Shown here: positions 1 to 8,980 of the stretch, piece after piece
Position numbering within the stretch: position 1 is the stretch's first letter
How the letters are laid out: every line of letters starts with the position of its first letter
Assembly: GCF_000374585.1 (NCBI RefSeq)
Contig: NZ_KB894650.1
Span: forward strand, 1-64,000
DNA: 64,000 bases
Source of the DNA: Phocaeicola barnesiae DSM 18169 = JCM 13652
Lineage (GTDB): Bacteria; Bacteroidota; Bacteroidia; Bacteroidales; Bacteroidaceae
Reading direction: 5' to 3'
The notes under the pieces: model-generated
Database searches by the model: none
What the model saw: the letters and a program-made list of their open reading frames with translations, nothing else
What the model was told of the DNA's origin: nothing
Program-made: the position numbers and the translations under genes

Positions 1-27
1 CCCTTTTGATTAACATAATTAAGTTTT

Positions 28-101
28 GGCCGCGTAGCTCAACTGAATAGAGTAGCTGACTACGGATCAGCCGGTTACAGGTTTGAATCCTGTCGCGGTC
101 A
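28..101 (+). tRNA. tRNA-Arg (anticodon ACG)
   Basis: A full cloverleaf can be folded. The acceptor stem pairs 28-34 with 94-100 with one G-T wobble, and the discriminator is A101. The D stem is GCTC/GAGT. The anticodon stem GCTGA/TCAGC encloses the loop CTACGGA, giving anticodon ACG. The T arm is ACAGG-TTTGAAT-CCTGT. CCA is not encoded. An intrinsic terminator follows at once, so this is the last gene of its transcript; anything upstream lies outside the window. Confidence 0.95.
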
Positions 102-103
102 CG

Positions 104-140
104 AAAATCGCCTATAGCATTTCTGTTATAGGCGATTTTT
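104..140. terminator. Intrinsic terminator after tRNA-Arg
   Basis: A 13-base inverted repeat (104-116 with 127-139) forms a stem with a 10-base loop and runs into a T tract on the plus strand. The other strand has a short T run too, so it may also end the leftward stress-protein gene that stops at 148. Confidence 0.85.
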
Positions 141-147
141 ATTTCTA

Positions 148-1275
148 TTACTTGATAACCAAAATTGGAATATCCGAATGGAACACCATTCTTCGAGCTA
201 TACTCGGATTGAATAAACGGGCAAATACATTGCGCTTGTAGTTAGTGATACCTAATACATCAATCTGCTGGTCTTTCACATACGAATCCAGATTGGCAAG
301 CAAATGATCTTCTGGAATCAGGTGATAATCGATATTCAGCTGCGGGTATTGCTTTTTGAAATATTCCCGGATTCCAGCCAGTTTGATTTCATTCCACGTC
401 TTGCGCTGCTCGTTTGAATTCAGATGAATGAATGAGATATCAAACTTATAATTCTGGAAGGTTGTAATAAGTGAATCAAAGGCAATTAAGTCTCTCTGGT
501 CAAAATTCGTGATGAATGCCACCTTATGGATAGCTCCGAAATGAACAAGTTTCGCGTTTTTAGGAATCGCATATACGAATACTGGACTGCGGTCTATCAC
601 TTCGGCAGTTACGCTTCCTATCAGTTCCAAATCCTTTTCTCCCTGCCCTCTGGTACCCATAATGATGATGAGCGGACGGTTCTCACGGGCATATTGTAGT
701 ATCTCCTCTTCCGGAACTCCTTCACGAAGCAGACAGGAAAACTTCACATCCGGCAATTTGCCCAACTGAATTTCATCCTTCAATGTATTGGTCAACTTGG
801 TGAGCTGTTCATGGATGCCATCCAGCATGTTTTTAATGCCCATATCAGGCTCTACAGGCAATCCGTAGCCTTCTATAGCGTACTGGAGGTTCGGAAGGTA
901 AATCGGGCTAAAATAGACGTGCATAAGGACAATTTCGGCATGTATTTCAGCTGCGAAATTGAATGCGAATTCACATGCCTTCTGCGAATAGCCGGAAAAA
1001 TCGACAGGAACCAGAATTTTCTTCTCACGGTGATGGTTGTCCGGAACCTGTTCTTTAACCACGTCATCGGCCAGCCAGGTAGAACTCTCGATAATCTTCA
1101 ACGCACGCGGAAGGTCACTTTCCTTGATGCGGATACGTACACCGGAAGATATCACAGGTTGGATGAGATTCACGTTGTGGATATATGCTTCGATTCCCTC
1201 GCCTTCGAGCACATTCTTCAATATCTGAGCCTTCGAATAGGTCAGAATAGCTAACGTAACAAGTTTATCTTCCAT
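148..1275 (-). CDS. Universal stress protein with N-terminal DUF2007 domain
   Basis: The product is a 375-residue soluble protein. Residues 4-64 look like DUF2007, a small putative signal-transducing domain. Residues 85-237 form one UspA domain with the nucleotide-binding pattern G-2x-G-9x-G-S at G207, G210 and G220-S221. Residues 248-375 form a second Usp fold in which that glycine pattern is lost, so probably only the first half binds ATP. The start at 1275 is preferred over an in-frame ATG at 1320 because DUF2007 begins there and the upstream 15 residues look unlike a domain. The gene stands alone between a tRNA and a small HTH gene. A role in stress or starvation physiology is inferred from the family. 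Confidence 0.85.
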   Translation of the reverse strand: MEDKLVTLAILTYSKAQILKNVLEGEGIEAYIHNVNLIQPVISSGVRIRIKESDLPRALKIIESSTWLADDVVKEQVPDNHHREKKILVPVDFSGYSQKACEFAFNFAAEIHAEIVLMHVYFSPIYLPNLQYAIEGYGLPVEPDMGIKNMLDGIHEQLTKLTNTLKDEIQLGKLPDVKFSCLLREGVPEEEILQYARENRPLIIIMGTRGQGEKDLELIGSVTAEVIDRSPVFVYAIPKNAKLVHFGAIHKVAFITNFDQRDLIAFDSLITTFQNYKFDISFIHLNSNEQRKTWNEIKLAGIREYFKKQYPQLNIDYHLIPEDHLLANLDSYVKDQQIDVLGITNYKRNVFARLFNPSIARRMVFHSDIPILVIK

Positions 1276-1308
1276 AACACAGAATTTAAAGGTGAAACAA
1301 TATAAAGC

Positions 1309-1351
1309 AAAACATTCCAATCAACGATTTGGATGACCGTCAATTGGAATG
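1309..1351 (-). terminator. Possible terminator after the small HTH gene
   Basis: A nine-base inverted repeat (1313-1321 with 1343-1351) with a 21-base loop is followed on the minus strand by four T. The large loop and short T tract make it a weak call. Confidence 0.4.
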
Positions 1352-1383
1352 CTTACGTAACAATATAAATTATTCCTTTTCTA

Positions 1384-1638
1384 TCAAGATTGCTGTTCTT
1401 TCAGAATAGCCATTGCTTTATCAAGCACTGTTGTGTCATCCAGCATGACAAGACCGCCATCAGGTCCCGGTTCCAAATGAATACCTACACTCTTACCCTC
1501 CTTGAAATTCTGACCGCCGAAGAAATTACGTACAGTTTCAACATCTATATTCAATTCATCGGCGATGCGATGCATGCTTCCGGCAGGTAAAGCGTCTTTG
1601 ATTTTGCGGAGTTCGTTAAAAGTTATTGTTCTGTTCAT
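1384..1638 (-). CDS. Small DNA-binding-type HTH protein
   Basis: The product has 84 residues. The N-terminal half (about 1-45) reads as a helix-turn-helix: a helix starting FNELRKIKDALP, then IADELNIDVETVRNFF as turn and recognition helix. The C-terminal half is a glycine- and aspartate-rich strand region followed by a helix. ATG at 1638 is chosen over a TTG nine bases upstream. Similar short proteins are common in Bacteroidales with no assigned function. It stands alone between two transcription units. A regulatory or nucleoid role is inferred from the fold only. Confidence 0.7.
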   Translation of the reverse strand: MNRTITFNELRKIKDALPAGSMHRIADELNIDVETVRNFFGGQNFKEGKSVGIHLEPGPDGGLVMLDDTTVLDKAMAILKEQQS

Positions 1639-1754
1639 AGTAGTCAATTTTTAATGGTTTAACAGATTTGATTCATAATCTCGTTCTAAAATTAACGAAA
1701 GATTACGACTGGACAAAAAAATCCTTTATTTTTTTCAGAAAAAAACGCCTGTCA

Positions 1755-2462
1755 CTAGAAATATAAAGCCTTTGCCTGAATCATTCCGGCAATAATGGCA
1801 TACAGATATGTCAAGAGCAGCGTGATAAATAAGATACGGATGTCATTGATGGTATATCCGGTTGACGTATATTGGTCAGAGATGTATTGAGGCTGGTCAA
1901 AGTACCGTTTAGCTATATACCTATAACCACAATAAACGACAGCACCTACAATACAACCTTCCAACGCTCCGCACAAGATATCACCGGGATAATGTACTCC
2001 CAAATAGATACGGGAATAAGAAGGGATAATTGCCCATAAAAACATCATCACTGTGGCTCCCCAGTACCGGAACAACAGTGAAATAAAAACCGCTACGGCA
2101 AACGTATTTGCGGCATGGCTGGATATAAATCCATACAACCCTCCCCTATAAGCGTTGACTGTATGGACCAGATACATGATTTCAGGATCCCGGGTCGGAC
2201 GGAAACGCGCGAAATACGGTTTACAGACCCCGGATGCTATCTGATCCGCCAAAGTTATGGTTAAGGCGAGCATCAGCAAAATCGTACATGCATGCCCTAT
2301 CTTATTGTTCTTTAATATGATATACAGCAGTACAGCGCCTGCCGGGATCCATGTAGAAGTACTGGTTACTGTCCACATGAATCCGTCCCAGAACAATGAA
2401 TGACTCCCATTCAGTTCCAGAAGCAATGCCTTATCGGCTGCTATCAGCTGCTGTATATCCAT
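1755..2462 (-). CDS. PAP2-family membrane phosphatase
   Basis: The product is a 235-residue polytopic membrane protein with about six hydrophobic segments. The three PAP2 signature motifs appear in order: a K-then-R-P stretch ending FARFRPTRDP near residue 88, SSHAANT in place of the usual PSGH near residue 114, and SRIYLGVHYPGD near residue 150, with its histidine and aspartate. The family removes phosphate from lipid phosphates such as undecaprenyl pyrophosphate, phosphatidate or lipid A; the substrate here cannot be read from sequence. It lies 13 bases after batE on the same strand and may be the last gene of the Bat operon. Confidence 0.85.
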   Translation of the reverse strand: MDIQQLIAADKALLLELNGSHSLFWDGFMWTVTSTSTWIPAGAVLLYIILKNNKIGHACTILLMLALTITLADQIASGVCKPYFARFRPTRDPEIMYLVHTVNAYRGGLYGFISSHAANTFAVAVFISLLFRYWGATVMMFLWAIIPSYSRIYLGVHYPGDILCGALEGCIVGAVVYCGYRYIAKRYFDQPQYISDQYTSTGYTINDIRILFITLLLTYLYAIIAGMIQAKALYF

Positions 2463-2475
2463 ATTCTGTTGTATT

Positions 2476-3225
2476 TCAAATCAATTCGATGGACTCGGTC
2501 TTGACCCATCCTTTATTACCATCTTCCAGACGTACTTCCTTCCATTCCTTCATAGAATTGTCTTCTACAAAGACTTTAGTTCCCTCATGAAGCACAAACA
2601 AATCGGTTCCGCTCTCATTCGGGGTACTCTTAACAGACACGGTAGGTGCCATAATGATGGCTCCTGTACGGTCTATCAGCTCACTCTTCTGTTTGGAGGC
2701 ACAGAAATTGGCACAGATACTCACGAACAGGCAGACCAACCCGGCGATGAAACCGATTTTCTTGACCAACACACGGTTCCCAAAGATATAGAATACCGCT
2801 CCAATCAAGAAAAGGATAAATGAAGCAATGCCTAATCTCGCCCATGCACTTTCACCCATCAGATTGACCAAGGCCTTTCCCCATGTCAGGATAAAGACCT
2901 CATGCGTCGGAGTTATCTGATCGGTAGTCTTTCCACGTGCCATATCCAGATTAAACCGGATATCCGCATCACCTGGATTCAACAACAATGCACGTTCATA
3001 GTTAAGGACAGCCTTCGCAATATCCTTGTTCTTATAATAGCTATTACCCAAATTGTAATAGATATCTGCCGACTCACCATCTGTTGCCAGAATCTCTTCG
3101 TAAAGTTTGATTGCCTGTTCAAACTGATTTTCCTGATAAGCCTTATCAGCTTCAGCCTTGGTTGCAGCATGAACCATCTGAAAGAAGCCGATCAAGCATA
3201 CCAATATGATTGATAATTTTCTCAT
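2476..3225 (-). CDS. batE: BatE: TPR and SH3-like aerotolerance protein
   Basis: The product has 249 residues: a signal peptide (about 1-20), two to three TPR units (22-100), transmembrane segments at about 130-148 and 156-176, and an SH3-like domain (185-249). This TPR, membrane, SH3 order and its place as the last Bat gene match BatE of Bacteroides, where the Bat operon was linked to oxygen tolerance. It lies 18 bases after batD. It is probably an inner-membrane scaffold working with the other Bat proteins; no catalytic residues are expected. Confidence 0.85.
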   Translation of the reverse strand: MRKLSIILVCLIGFFQMVHAATKAEADKAYQENQFEQAIKLYEEILATDGESADIYYNLGNSYYKNKDIAKAVLNYERALLLNPGDADIRFNLDMARGKTTDQITPTHEVFILTWGKALVNLMGESAWARLGIASFILFLIGAVFYIFGNRVLVKKIGFIAGLVCLFVSICANFCASKQKSELIDRTGAIIMAPTVSVKSTPNESGTDLFVLHEGTKVFVEDNSMKEWKEVRLEDGNKGWVKTESIELI

Positions 3226-3243
3226 GTTTTCCTCTCCTATCCG

Positions 3244-5076
3244 TTAATGTTTAATGCTGTTTTCCATCTTGCTGATAACGTTGATGGCAGAAGTATATAC
3301 CTTGTCCATGGCTTCACTTTCATCTCCCGGAGCATAGCGTGCGAACTCACATTGGTTCAATGCATCCAGGAATTCCTGGATAAGTTCAGCAGAAACTCCG
3401 TATCGGGTCAATTCTGCCTCGATATTGTCTTTCGACAGCTGAGATACCGGGATGCTCAGTTTGTCACTGGTGTATCCCCACAAAGCCTTCAGTACTTCAT
3501 CGTAGAATTCATTCTTCTTGTTCTCTGCCAACAGTTTACCTGCCAACTTCATACGTTTCGTAGCAACCTTATTGGCTTTCTTGGTCTTTACCTTGGCTAC
3601 GTTGGCGTTTTCGATAGCCTGTTTCCGGTAAATGATGACAAAGACCACGAACAACAGGAATGGAATCACATACCACAGATAGCAGGCAGTAGTTCCGAAG
3701 AAGAAGTCGCCCCGTTGTTGCAAGTTTGTATCACCTAACTTGATGAAACGGATATCTTTGGCCAACATCTTGACACTTTCCTTATTGGTAAAGTCTGCGA
3801 TTACCTGATCGGCATTACCTTCCCCTTTTTCTACCGTCAGCTGATAAGCTTCGGTCGTCAGTGTCTTATACGAACCGGACTTCAAGTCAAAATAAGTAAA
3901 TTTCACCGGAGGAACGGTAAAGTTTCCGGCATGACGCGGAATAGCCAGGTATTCAATGGTCTTTGTACCGCTCAATCCGGCAGTCGTCAGTTCAAACTGG
4001 TTGTCCACTTTCGGGTCGTAGACTTCAAAATCCTGCGGGAATTTGATTTCCGGCGAACTGATAAGTTTCATGTTACCGGTACCGTTGATAACCAATTTGA
4101 TGGTTATTGCGTCGTTAGTCTTTACTTTCGTGGAATTGATGCTGGAAGAGAGCGTGAAAGTTCCTACTCCTCCCGAGAAATCCGCCGGCTTAGACGGAAG
4201 CTGTTTGACATCGATAGTCAGTTTCGGAGCAACAATCTTCTTGTTTACTTCCACATATCCGCCTCCATTGAAGAAGGCATCAAACGGGTCATCCGAAACG
4301 GTCTGTTGGGCAATAACCGCATCGAAAGTGATGGCAGGGATTTCCAGCTTACCGGTCTGTTGCGGGAACATCACGTATTGGCTCCACACCGTCGTGTTAT
4401 AATTACGCCCTTTATAGTGTTCCAATGAAAAGACCTTCTGTTTGGACAAAGGTATTTCCTGCGTATAAAAACTCTTCAGGTCAGGCATATCTCCACGCAA
4501 CTGACGGAGATTTACCAACGTATATACCTTATATGTCAACAGGATAGCCTCCTGTTCGTACACCGTTGTCTTACTGGCAGTTGCTGTAATGAACAGGTCA
4601 TTGGCCGTAATCTGTCCACCGGCCGACTGCGCCCGGGAACGTGTAGAGCTTCCCCCTTGTGAATTACTACTGGAAGAGCCCTGCTGGTCTGGTGGAAGCA
4701 CCTTGATGCTGATTGCATTCGAAAAGACCTTTTCACCATCTACCTCAATGCTGGCTGCAGGAATATTGAAAGTACCCTCTTTGGTAGCCATCAGGATATA
4801 GGTATAAGTTACAGAACGGCTGGAGGACACTTTTCCGTTAATAATCTGTGTACTGCTTTGCTGCGAGCGGCTCGGTCCCATCAGAACGTCGAATCCGCTG
4901 ATGGAAGGTGCACGGAAATCCTTCACATCCTGGGTGTTGATGGTAAAGGTCAACCGGAACTGGTCGCCCGAGACAACCGTATTGGGCGCATCAGCCTTGA
5001 AACGGATACCGTCCGCCGCCAGCATCTGCCCCCACAGGATTACCATCCATAATAAGAAGACTATTCTTTTCATCAT
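3244..5076 (-). CDS. batD: BatD: large periplasmic aerotolerance protein
   Basis: The product has 610 residues. A signal peptide covers about 1-20. A long beta-rich periplasmic region follows (about 25-450), including a Ser/Gly/Gln-rich linker near 130-150. A transmembrane helix lies at about 462-482, after which a positively charged helical cytoplasmic tail runs to the C-terminus. This matches BatD (oxygen-tolerance family). The cytoplasmic tail resembles that of the gene at 7867-8973, so the operon carries two related BatD-type proteins. It lies 32 bases after batC. The Bat proteins are thought to form a membrane complex; the molecular activity is not known. Confidence 0.88.
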   Translation of the reverse strand: MMKRIVFLLWMVILWGQMLAADGIRFKADAPNTVVSGDQFRLTFTINTQDVKDFRAPSISGFDVLMGPSRSQQSSTQIINGKVSSSRSVTYTYILMATKEGTFNIPAASIEVDGEKVFSNAISIKVLPPDQQGSSSSNSQGGSSTRSRAQSAGGQITANDLFITATASKTTVYEQEAILLTYKVYTLVNLRQLRGDMPDLKSFYTQEIPLSKQKVFSLEHYKGRNYNTTVWSQYVMFPQQTGKLEIPAITFDAVIAQQTVSDDPFDAFFNGGGYVEVNKKIVAPKLTIDVKQLPSKPADFSGGVGTFTLSSSINSTKVKTNDAITIKLVINGTGNMKLISSPEIKFPQDFEVYDPKVDNQFELTTAGLSGTKTIEYLAIPRHAGNFTVPPVKFTYFDLKSGSYKTLTTEAYQLTVEKGEGNADQVIADFTNKESVKMLAKDIRFIKLGDTNLQQRGDFFFGTTACYLWYVIPFLLFVVFVIIYRKQAIENANVAKVKTKKANKVATKRMKLAGKLLAENKKNEFYDEVLKALWGYTSDKLSIPVSQLSKDNIEAELTRYGVSAELIQEFLDALNQCEFARYAPGDESEAMDKVYTSAINVISKMENSIKH

Positions 5077-5108
5077 CTATCGTTGTTTATTTTAATTTGC
5101 TACACTCA

Positions 5109-5816
5109 TTACCAGTCTTTATCCAGCTTCTTACCTTGAATCTGAATCTGTTTCTTGACCTTATCCTGTACATTCTTTTCATCCTGCATGGCTGCATTCA
5201 GCAATTGCTCGGCATTCTCCTTCGACATTTCATTCTGGTTCTGCTGTTGCTGCTGATTGTTCTGCTGCTGGTCTTTCTTATCCTGATCCTGCTGGTCTTT
5301 ATTCTGTTGCTGTTCGTCCTGTTTCTGGTCTTGCTTCTGTTCCTGCTGTTTGTCCTGATTCTGGTTCTGCTGCTGGTCTTTCAGCTGCTTCTGAGCCAAT
5401 GCCAGGTTGTAGCGGGTTTCATTGTCATGAGGATTGTTTCTCAGCGACTCCTTGTAGGCCTCGATGCATTCAGGCAGCTTCTTGGAAGACTGAAGTATGA
5501 CGCCCATGTTGTGATAAATCTGAGCCAACTTCGCTTTGTCTTTCTCCAACCGGGAAGCAGCCTGGTATTGCTCCATCGCTTCCTGGGCCTTCTGCTGCAT
5601 CAGCAAGGCATTTCCCAAGTTGTACATTGCCGCAGAAGATTTCGGATTAACTTCCAAGGCCTTCCGATAGTCTACTTCCGCCTTTACAAACAGACTGTCT
5701 TTATATAACTTATTACCGCTACGCAGATAGTCACGGTCGGTCTTCTGACCGAATGCAACTGCCGAGACAGTCAACAGCATCAGTAAAATGAAATATCCTT
5801 TCTGTAACATACTCAT
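5109..5816 (-). CDS. batC: BatC: TPR protein with Gln/Asp/Lys-rich tail
   Basis: The product has 235 residues: a signal peptide (about 1-22), TPR units (about 28-135), then a low-complexity stretch (about 138-200) almost wholly Gln, Asn, Asp, Lys and Glu, and a short charged end. This is the standard layout of BatC. The start at 5816 overlaps the batB stop by four bases (ATGA), implying translational coupling; ATG at 5810 is an alternative. The glutamine codons produce a long leucine-rich open frame on the opposite strand, which is an artefact. Confidence 0.85.
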   Translation of the reverse strand: MSMLQKGYFILLMLLTVSAVAFGQKTDRDYLRSGNKLYKDSLFVKAEVDYRKALEVNPKSSAAMYNLGNALLMQQKAQEAMEQYQAASRLEKDKAKLAQIYHNMGVILQSSKKLPECIEAYKESLRNNPHDNETRYNLALAQKQLKDQQQNQNQDKQQEQKQDQKQDEQQQNKDQQDQDKKDQQQNNQQQQQNQNEMSKENAEQLLNAAMQDEKNVQDKVKKQIQIQGKKLDKDW

Positions 5817-6838
5817 TTCTGTTTAAAGAGATTCACATTCTTGAATAACGGATTCTTGCGATTCAGAATCATCAGTTCGGCTGCCAACAGCAACAGTGCC
5901 AACCAAGCCAGCACCTGGAACTGTTCATCAAATTCGGTATAGACCTGAGTCTCTACATCTGCCTTGGCCAATTTGTTGATTTCGGCATTCAACGCCTTTT
6001 CGGCATTGTTCGTATTATCTACACGGACATAGATACCGCCTCCTGCCTTGGCTATTTCCTGACACATCTGTTCATTCAAACGGGTTACGATGACATTTCC
6101 GTCCTTGTCACGACGGAACTCGTTCGAGCCCTCTACCGGAATCGGAGAACCGTCCGGCGAACCTACACCCAGTACAAAGACACGGATACCTTTCTTGGCA
6201 GCGGCCTGTGCAGCCTCGATTGCTCCCCCTTCGTGGTTCTCACCATCGGTTATCAGCACAATGGCACGGCCTACCCCTTCATTCGGAGTAAAGCTCTTCA
6301 TAGCCAAATCAATGGCTCCTGCAATATCTGTTCCCTGCGTAGAGATCAGTGAAGGAGTGATGCTTTCCAGAAACATCTTTGCCGAAATATAGTCGCTCGT
6401 AATAGGCAGCTGCGTAAAAGCTTCACCGGCAAATACAATCATGGCCACCTTATCGTTATTGAATTTTTCCACCAGACGGGAAATCAATTTCTTCGATTTG
6501 TCCAGACGGCTGGGAGTAACATCTTCGGCCAGCATAGAGTTCGATATGTCAAGTGCCACAACGGTCTCGATACCCTGACGTTTCACTGTTTCCATCTTTG
6601 AACCGAACTGCGGACGGGCCATCATAAAGATAATCATGCCCAATGCGGCAAGCATGAGCCAGAACTTTACATCCGGACGATATTTAGATACATCCGGCAT
6701 CAGCTCTTTCAGCAGTTGCGGGTCGCCATACAGCCGGAGTCTCTTCCGGCGGCGATAATTGGAATAGAAATAAAACGCTGCCAATACGGGCAGGACAATC
6801 AATAAATACAAATATAGCGGTTCTCCAAATCGAAACAT
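5813..6838 (-). CDS. batB: BatB: membrane-anchored von Willebrand A protein
   Basis: The product has 341 residues. Transmembrane helices lie at about 8-25, 55-75 and near the C-terminus, around a VWA domain (about 85-285). The MIDAS metal site begins with DISNS (D-x-S-x-S) and a later TDG motif follows. The start at 6838 is chosen because the N-terminal membrane anchor begins there; a longer frame to 6904 would overlap batA by 55 bases. It sits 11 bases after batA, its close paralogue, and is coupled to batC. VWA domains mediate metal-dependent protein contacts, probably with the other Bat subunits. Confidence 0.9.
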   Translation of the reverse strand: MFRFGEPLYLYLLIVLPVLAAFYFYSNYRRRKRLRLYGDPQLLKELMPDVSKYRPDVKFWLMLAALGMIIFMMARPQFGSKMETVKRQGIETVVALDISNSMLAEDVTPSRLDKSKKLISRLVEKFNNDKVAMIVFAGEAFTQLPITSDYISAKMFLESITPSLISTQGTDIAGAIDLAMKSFTPNEGVGRAIVLITDGENHEGGAIEAAQAAAKKGIRVFVLGVGSPDGSPIPVEGSNEFRRDKDGNVIVTRLNEQMCQEIAKAGGGIYVRVDNTNNAEKALNAEINKLAKADVETQVYTEFDEQFQVLAWLALLLLAAELMILNRKNPLFKNVNLFKQK

Positions 6839-6849
6839 GACTTCTAATT

Positions 6850-7848
6850 TTAAGGGATTTTCTTCAATACAGTATTCCGCAAAAGGATTTCCAGCAGCAG
6901 ACACAAGAAAGCCACCAAAGCAAATGGTGCGAAGGCTTCCTCACGCTTGCTGAATTCTTTCACGTTCAACCTTGTTTTCTCCAGTTTATCAATTTCTTTA
7001 TAGACTTCTTTCAGTTTCGAGTTACTGGTTGCGCGGAAATAATTACCGTTCGTAGTACCTGCAATCTGAGTCATTGTCTTCTCATCCAGCTCTACCGGTA
7101 TCTGCACATACTGCACACCGGCATAGGTAGGCATCGGATAAGGTGCTGTTCCATTGGTTCCTACACCGATTGTATAGACACGGATACCGAATTTCTTGGC
7201 AATCTCTGCCGCTGTCAGCGGAGAAATATCTCCCATGTTATTGACACCGTCAGTCAGCAGGATAATCACTTTCGATTTGGCCTTGCTATCCTTCAATCGG
7301 CTTACAGCGTTTGCCAGTCCCATACCTAAGGCAGTTCCGTCATCAATCATACCTTGCTGAACCATGTCGCAACTTACATTACGGAACAGATTCAGCAGCA
7401 CGCCGTGATCTACAGTCAACGGACACTGAGTGAATGCTTCACCCGCAAATATACTCAGACCGATATTGTCGTTCGGACGGCCATTGATGAACTCGGAAGC
7501 TACCTGCTTAGCCGCCTCGATACGGTTCGGCTTCAAGTCCTCGGCCAACATACTGGTAGAGACATCCACCGCCAGCATGATATCAATACCCTCTATCTCT
7601 GTATTCTGCCAGTTGTCTGTAGTCTGAGGACGGGCCAGCACCAATACAATCATCACGAACGTTACGATACGCAGCAGAAAAGGAGCATGAAGAAGATAAA
7701 TCTTCCAGCTTTTCGGCGCGTTCATGTACATACGTGTGGTAGAGACCTGCATACTGGGTTCCATACGTTTCTGGCGCATAAAATACCAGATGATGTAAGG
7801 TATCAGCAGCAAGAGCAAAAACAGATATTCAATGTTTGCAAAAATCAT
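6850..7848 (-). CDS. batA: BatA: membrane-anchored von Willebrand A protein
   Basis: The product has 332 residues: an N-terminal membrane segment (about 8-24), a second near 57-75, a VWA domain (about 85-285) with the MIDAS motif DVSTS and a TDG motif, and a C-terminal membrane helix (about 306-325). It is a paralogue of batB with the same layout. Downstream genes follow at 11 bases or with overlap. The order MoxR ATPase, DUF58, then BatA/B is a widespread arrangement in which the AAA+ ATPase is thought to act on the VWA proteins. Confidence 0.9.
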   Translation of the reverse strand: MIFANIEYLFLLLLLIPYIIWYFMRQKRMEPSMQVSTTRMYMNAPKSWKIYLLHAPFLLRIVTFVMIVLVLARPQTTDNWQNTEIEGIDIMLAVDVSTSMLAEDLKPNRIEAAKQVASEFINGRPNDNIGLSIFAGEAFTQCPLTVDHGVLLNLFRNVSCDMVQQGMIDDGTALGMGLANAVSRLKDSKAKSKVIILLTDGVNNMGDISPLTAAEIAKKFGIRVYTIGVGTNGTAPYPMPTYAGVQYVQIPVELDEKTMTQIAGTTNGNYFRATSNSKLKEVYKEIDKLEKTRLNVKEFSKREEAFAPFALVAFLCLLLEILLRNTVLKKIP

Positions 7849-7866
7849 GATTTCTATTTTTAAGCG

Positions 7867-8973
7867 TTAAAAGAAGAGGTTGATAAGATGGCGAATAACA
7901 TAATACAACGCCACGCATGAGCCGACAGCTGTTACTGCAATGCTGCAAATCAACATGATACGTCCTTGTTTAGAGCGTTTCTCTTCCACCTTGATTTCGG
8001 TAGGTTCTTTCTTGACGTTCGGGTCTTCTTCCACCTTGGTCTGATTGATGAATTCTACCGCGTTCACCAGATTCATATCGTTGATATTCATCAGCGGTGC
8101 ATATTTGGCAAACTTCACCAGATCGGCAGTTTCAAACAGAAGTCTCAGGTCCTTCAAGGAATCTTTATCCTTTTCACGTAGCAGACACTCAATGATTTCA
8201 GAAGAAGTCATTTCCATGGCATTGAATCCGAAACGATCCTTGATATAGGTACGGATGACATCCGTCAATTCTGTATAATAGAGTTTCGGATCAGCCTTCT
8301 GCCAGGTCTTGTCAGCCTTGATGGCTTCAATCTTCTGCATGGCTGTCTGATGCGGCGGCAACTTCGGCTGAATCTTGATAATCTTGATAATAGGCTTGTT
8401 GTTGCGGTAGCGTATCACAAAGAAAACAGCTACAGCACCCAATACCAACATCGCAATCAGCGCATAGACCAAAGGCGCCAGATCCTCCCATGTCAACGAC
8501 ACTTCCTCGATGTCCTTCGGACCGAAGAACTGGTCTGGATGCAACGTATCTACAGGAATGGAATAGACCTTCAGTGCCAATGCCTTCGAACGGTAAGGCT
8601 GATTGTTTACCAGCACCTCAAACGGAGGCAGGTAATACAACGCCGAATCAAACGAAGTAATGGTATATTCCTGAGAAATCAGCCAACGCTTGTTATCGTT
8701 CAACAATTGTGTATCCGGTTTGGCGATATCAACGACTTCGACCCCCGTTACCAATGTATCGCGTACAACCGGCAGCCGCAGACGTTGGTTGGCGTCCATA
8801 CTTACCTGAAGGCGGACTTTCGTCTGCTCACCGATAAGCAACTGCAACGAATCGATGGTTGCTTCCACCGTAACCTGAGCCTTCACTCCAGTTGCAGCAA
8901 ACAGAAACAGCAGCAGACATCCTACTGTCCGGAACCACTTCTTGCCATTACAATATAATAAGGTATATTTCAT
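7867..8973 (-). CDS. BatD-like membrane protein of the Bat operon
   Basis: The product has 368 residues: a signal peptide (about 1-32), a beta-rich periplasmic domain (34-160), a transmembrane helix (167-187), a helical cytoplasmic domain (about 205-315), and a second membrane helix (337-360). The cytoplasmic stretch from about 230 resembles the tail of BatD, so I read this as a second, shorter BatD-type protein. It is usually left as hypothetical in Bacteroides genomes. ATG at 8973 is chosen for the signal peptide; an ATG at 8997 would overlap the DUF58 gene by 17 bases. It sits between the DUF58 gene and batA in the same operon. Confidence 0.75.
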   Translation of the reverse strand: MKYTLLYCNGKKWFRTVGCLLLFLFAATGVKAQVTVEATIDSLQLLIGEQTKVRLQVSMDANQRLRLPVVRDTLVTGVEVVDIAKPDTQLLNDNKRWLISQEYTITSFDSALYYLPPFEVLVNNQPYRSKALALKVYSIPVDTLHPDQFFGPKDIEEVSLTWEDLAPLVYALIAMLVLGAVAVFFVIRYRNNKPIIKIIKIQPKLPPHQTAMQKIEAIKADKTWQKADPKLYYTELTDVIRTYIKDRFGFNAMEMTSSEIIECLLREKDKDSLKDLRLLFETADLVKFAKYAPLMNINDMNLVNAVEFINQTKVEEDPNVKKEPTEIKVEEKRSKQGRIMLICSIAVTAVGSCVALYYVIRHLINLFF

Positions 8974-8980
8974 GTCATCA

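Noticed and set aside
5097-5708. A leucine-rich open frame on the plus strand opposite batC
   Set aside because: It is the mirror of the glutamine-rich tail of BatC (CAG read backwards as CTG) and has no independent support.
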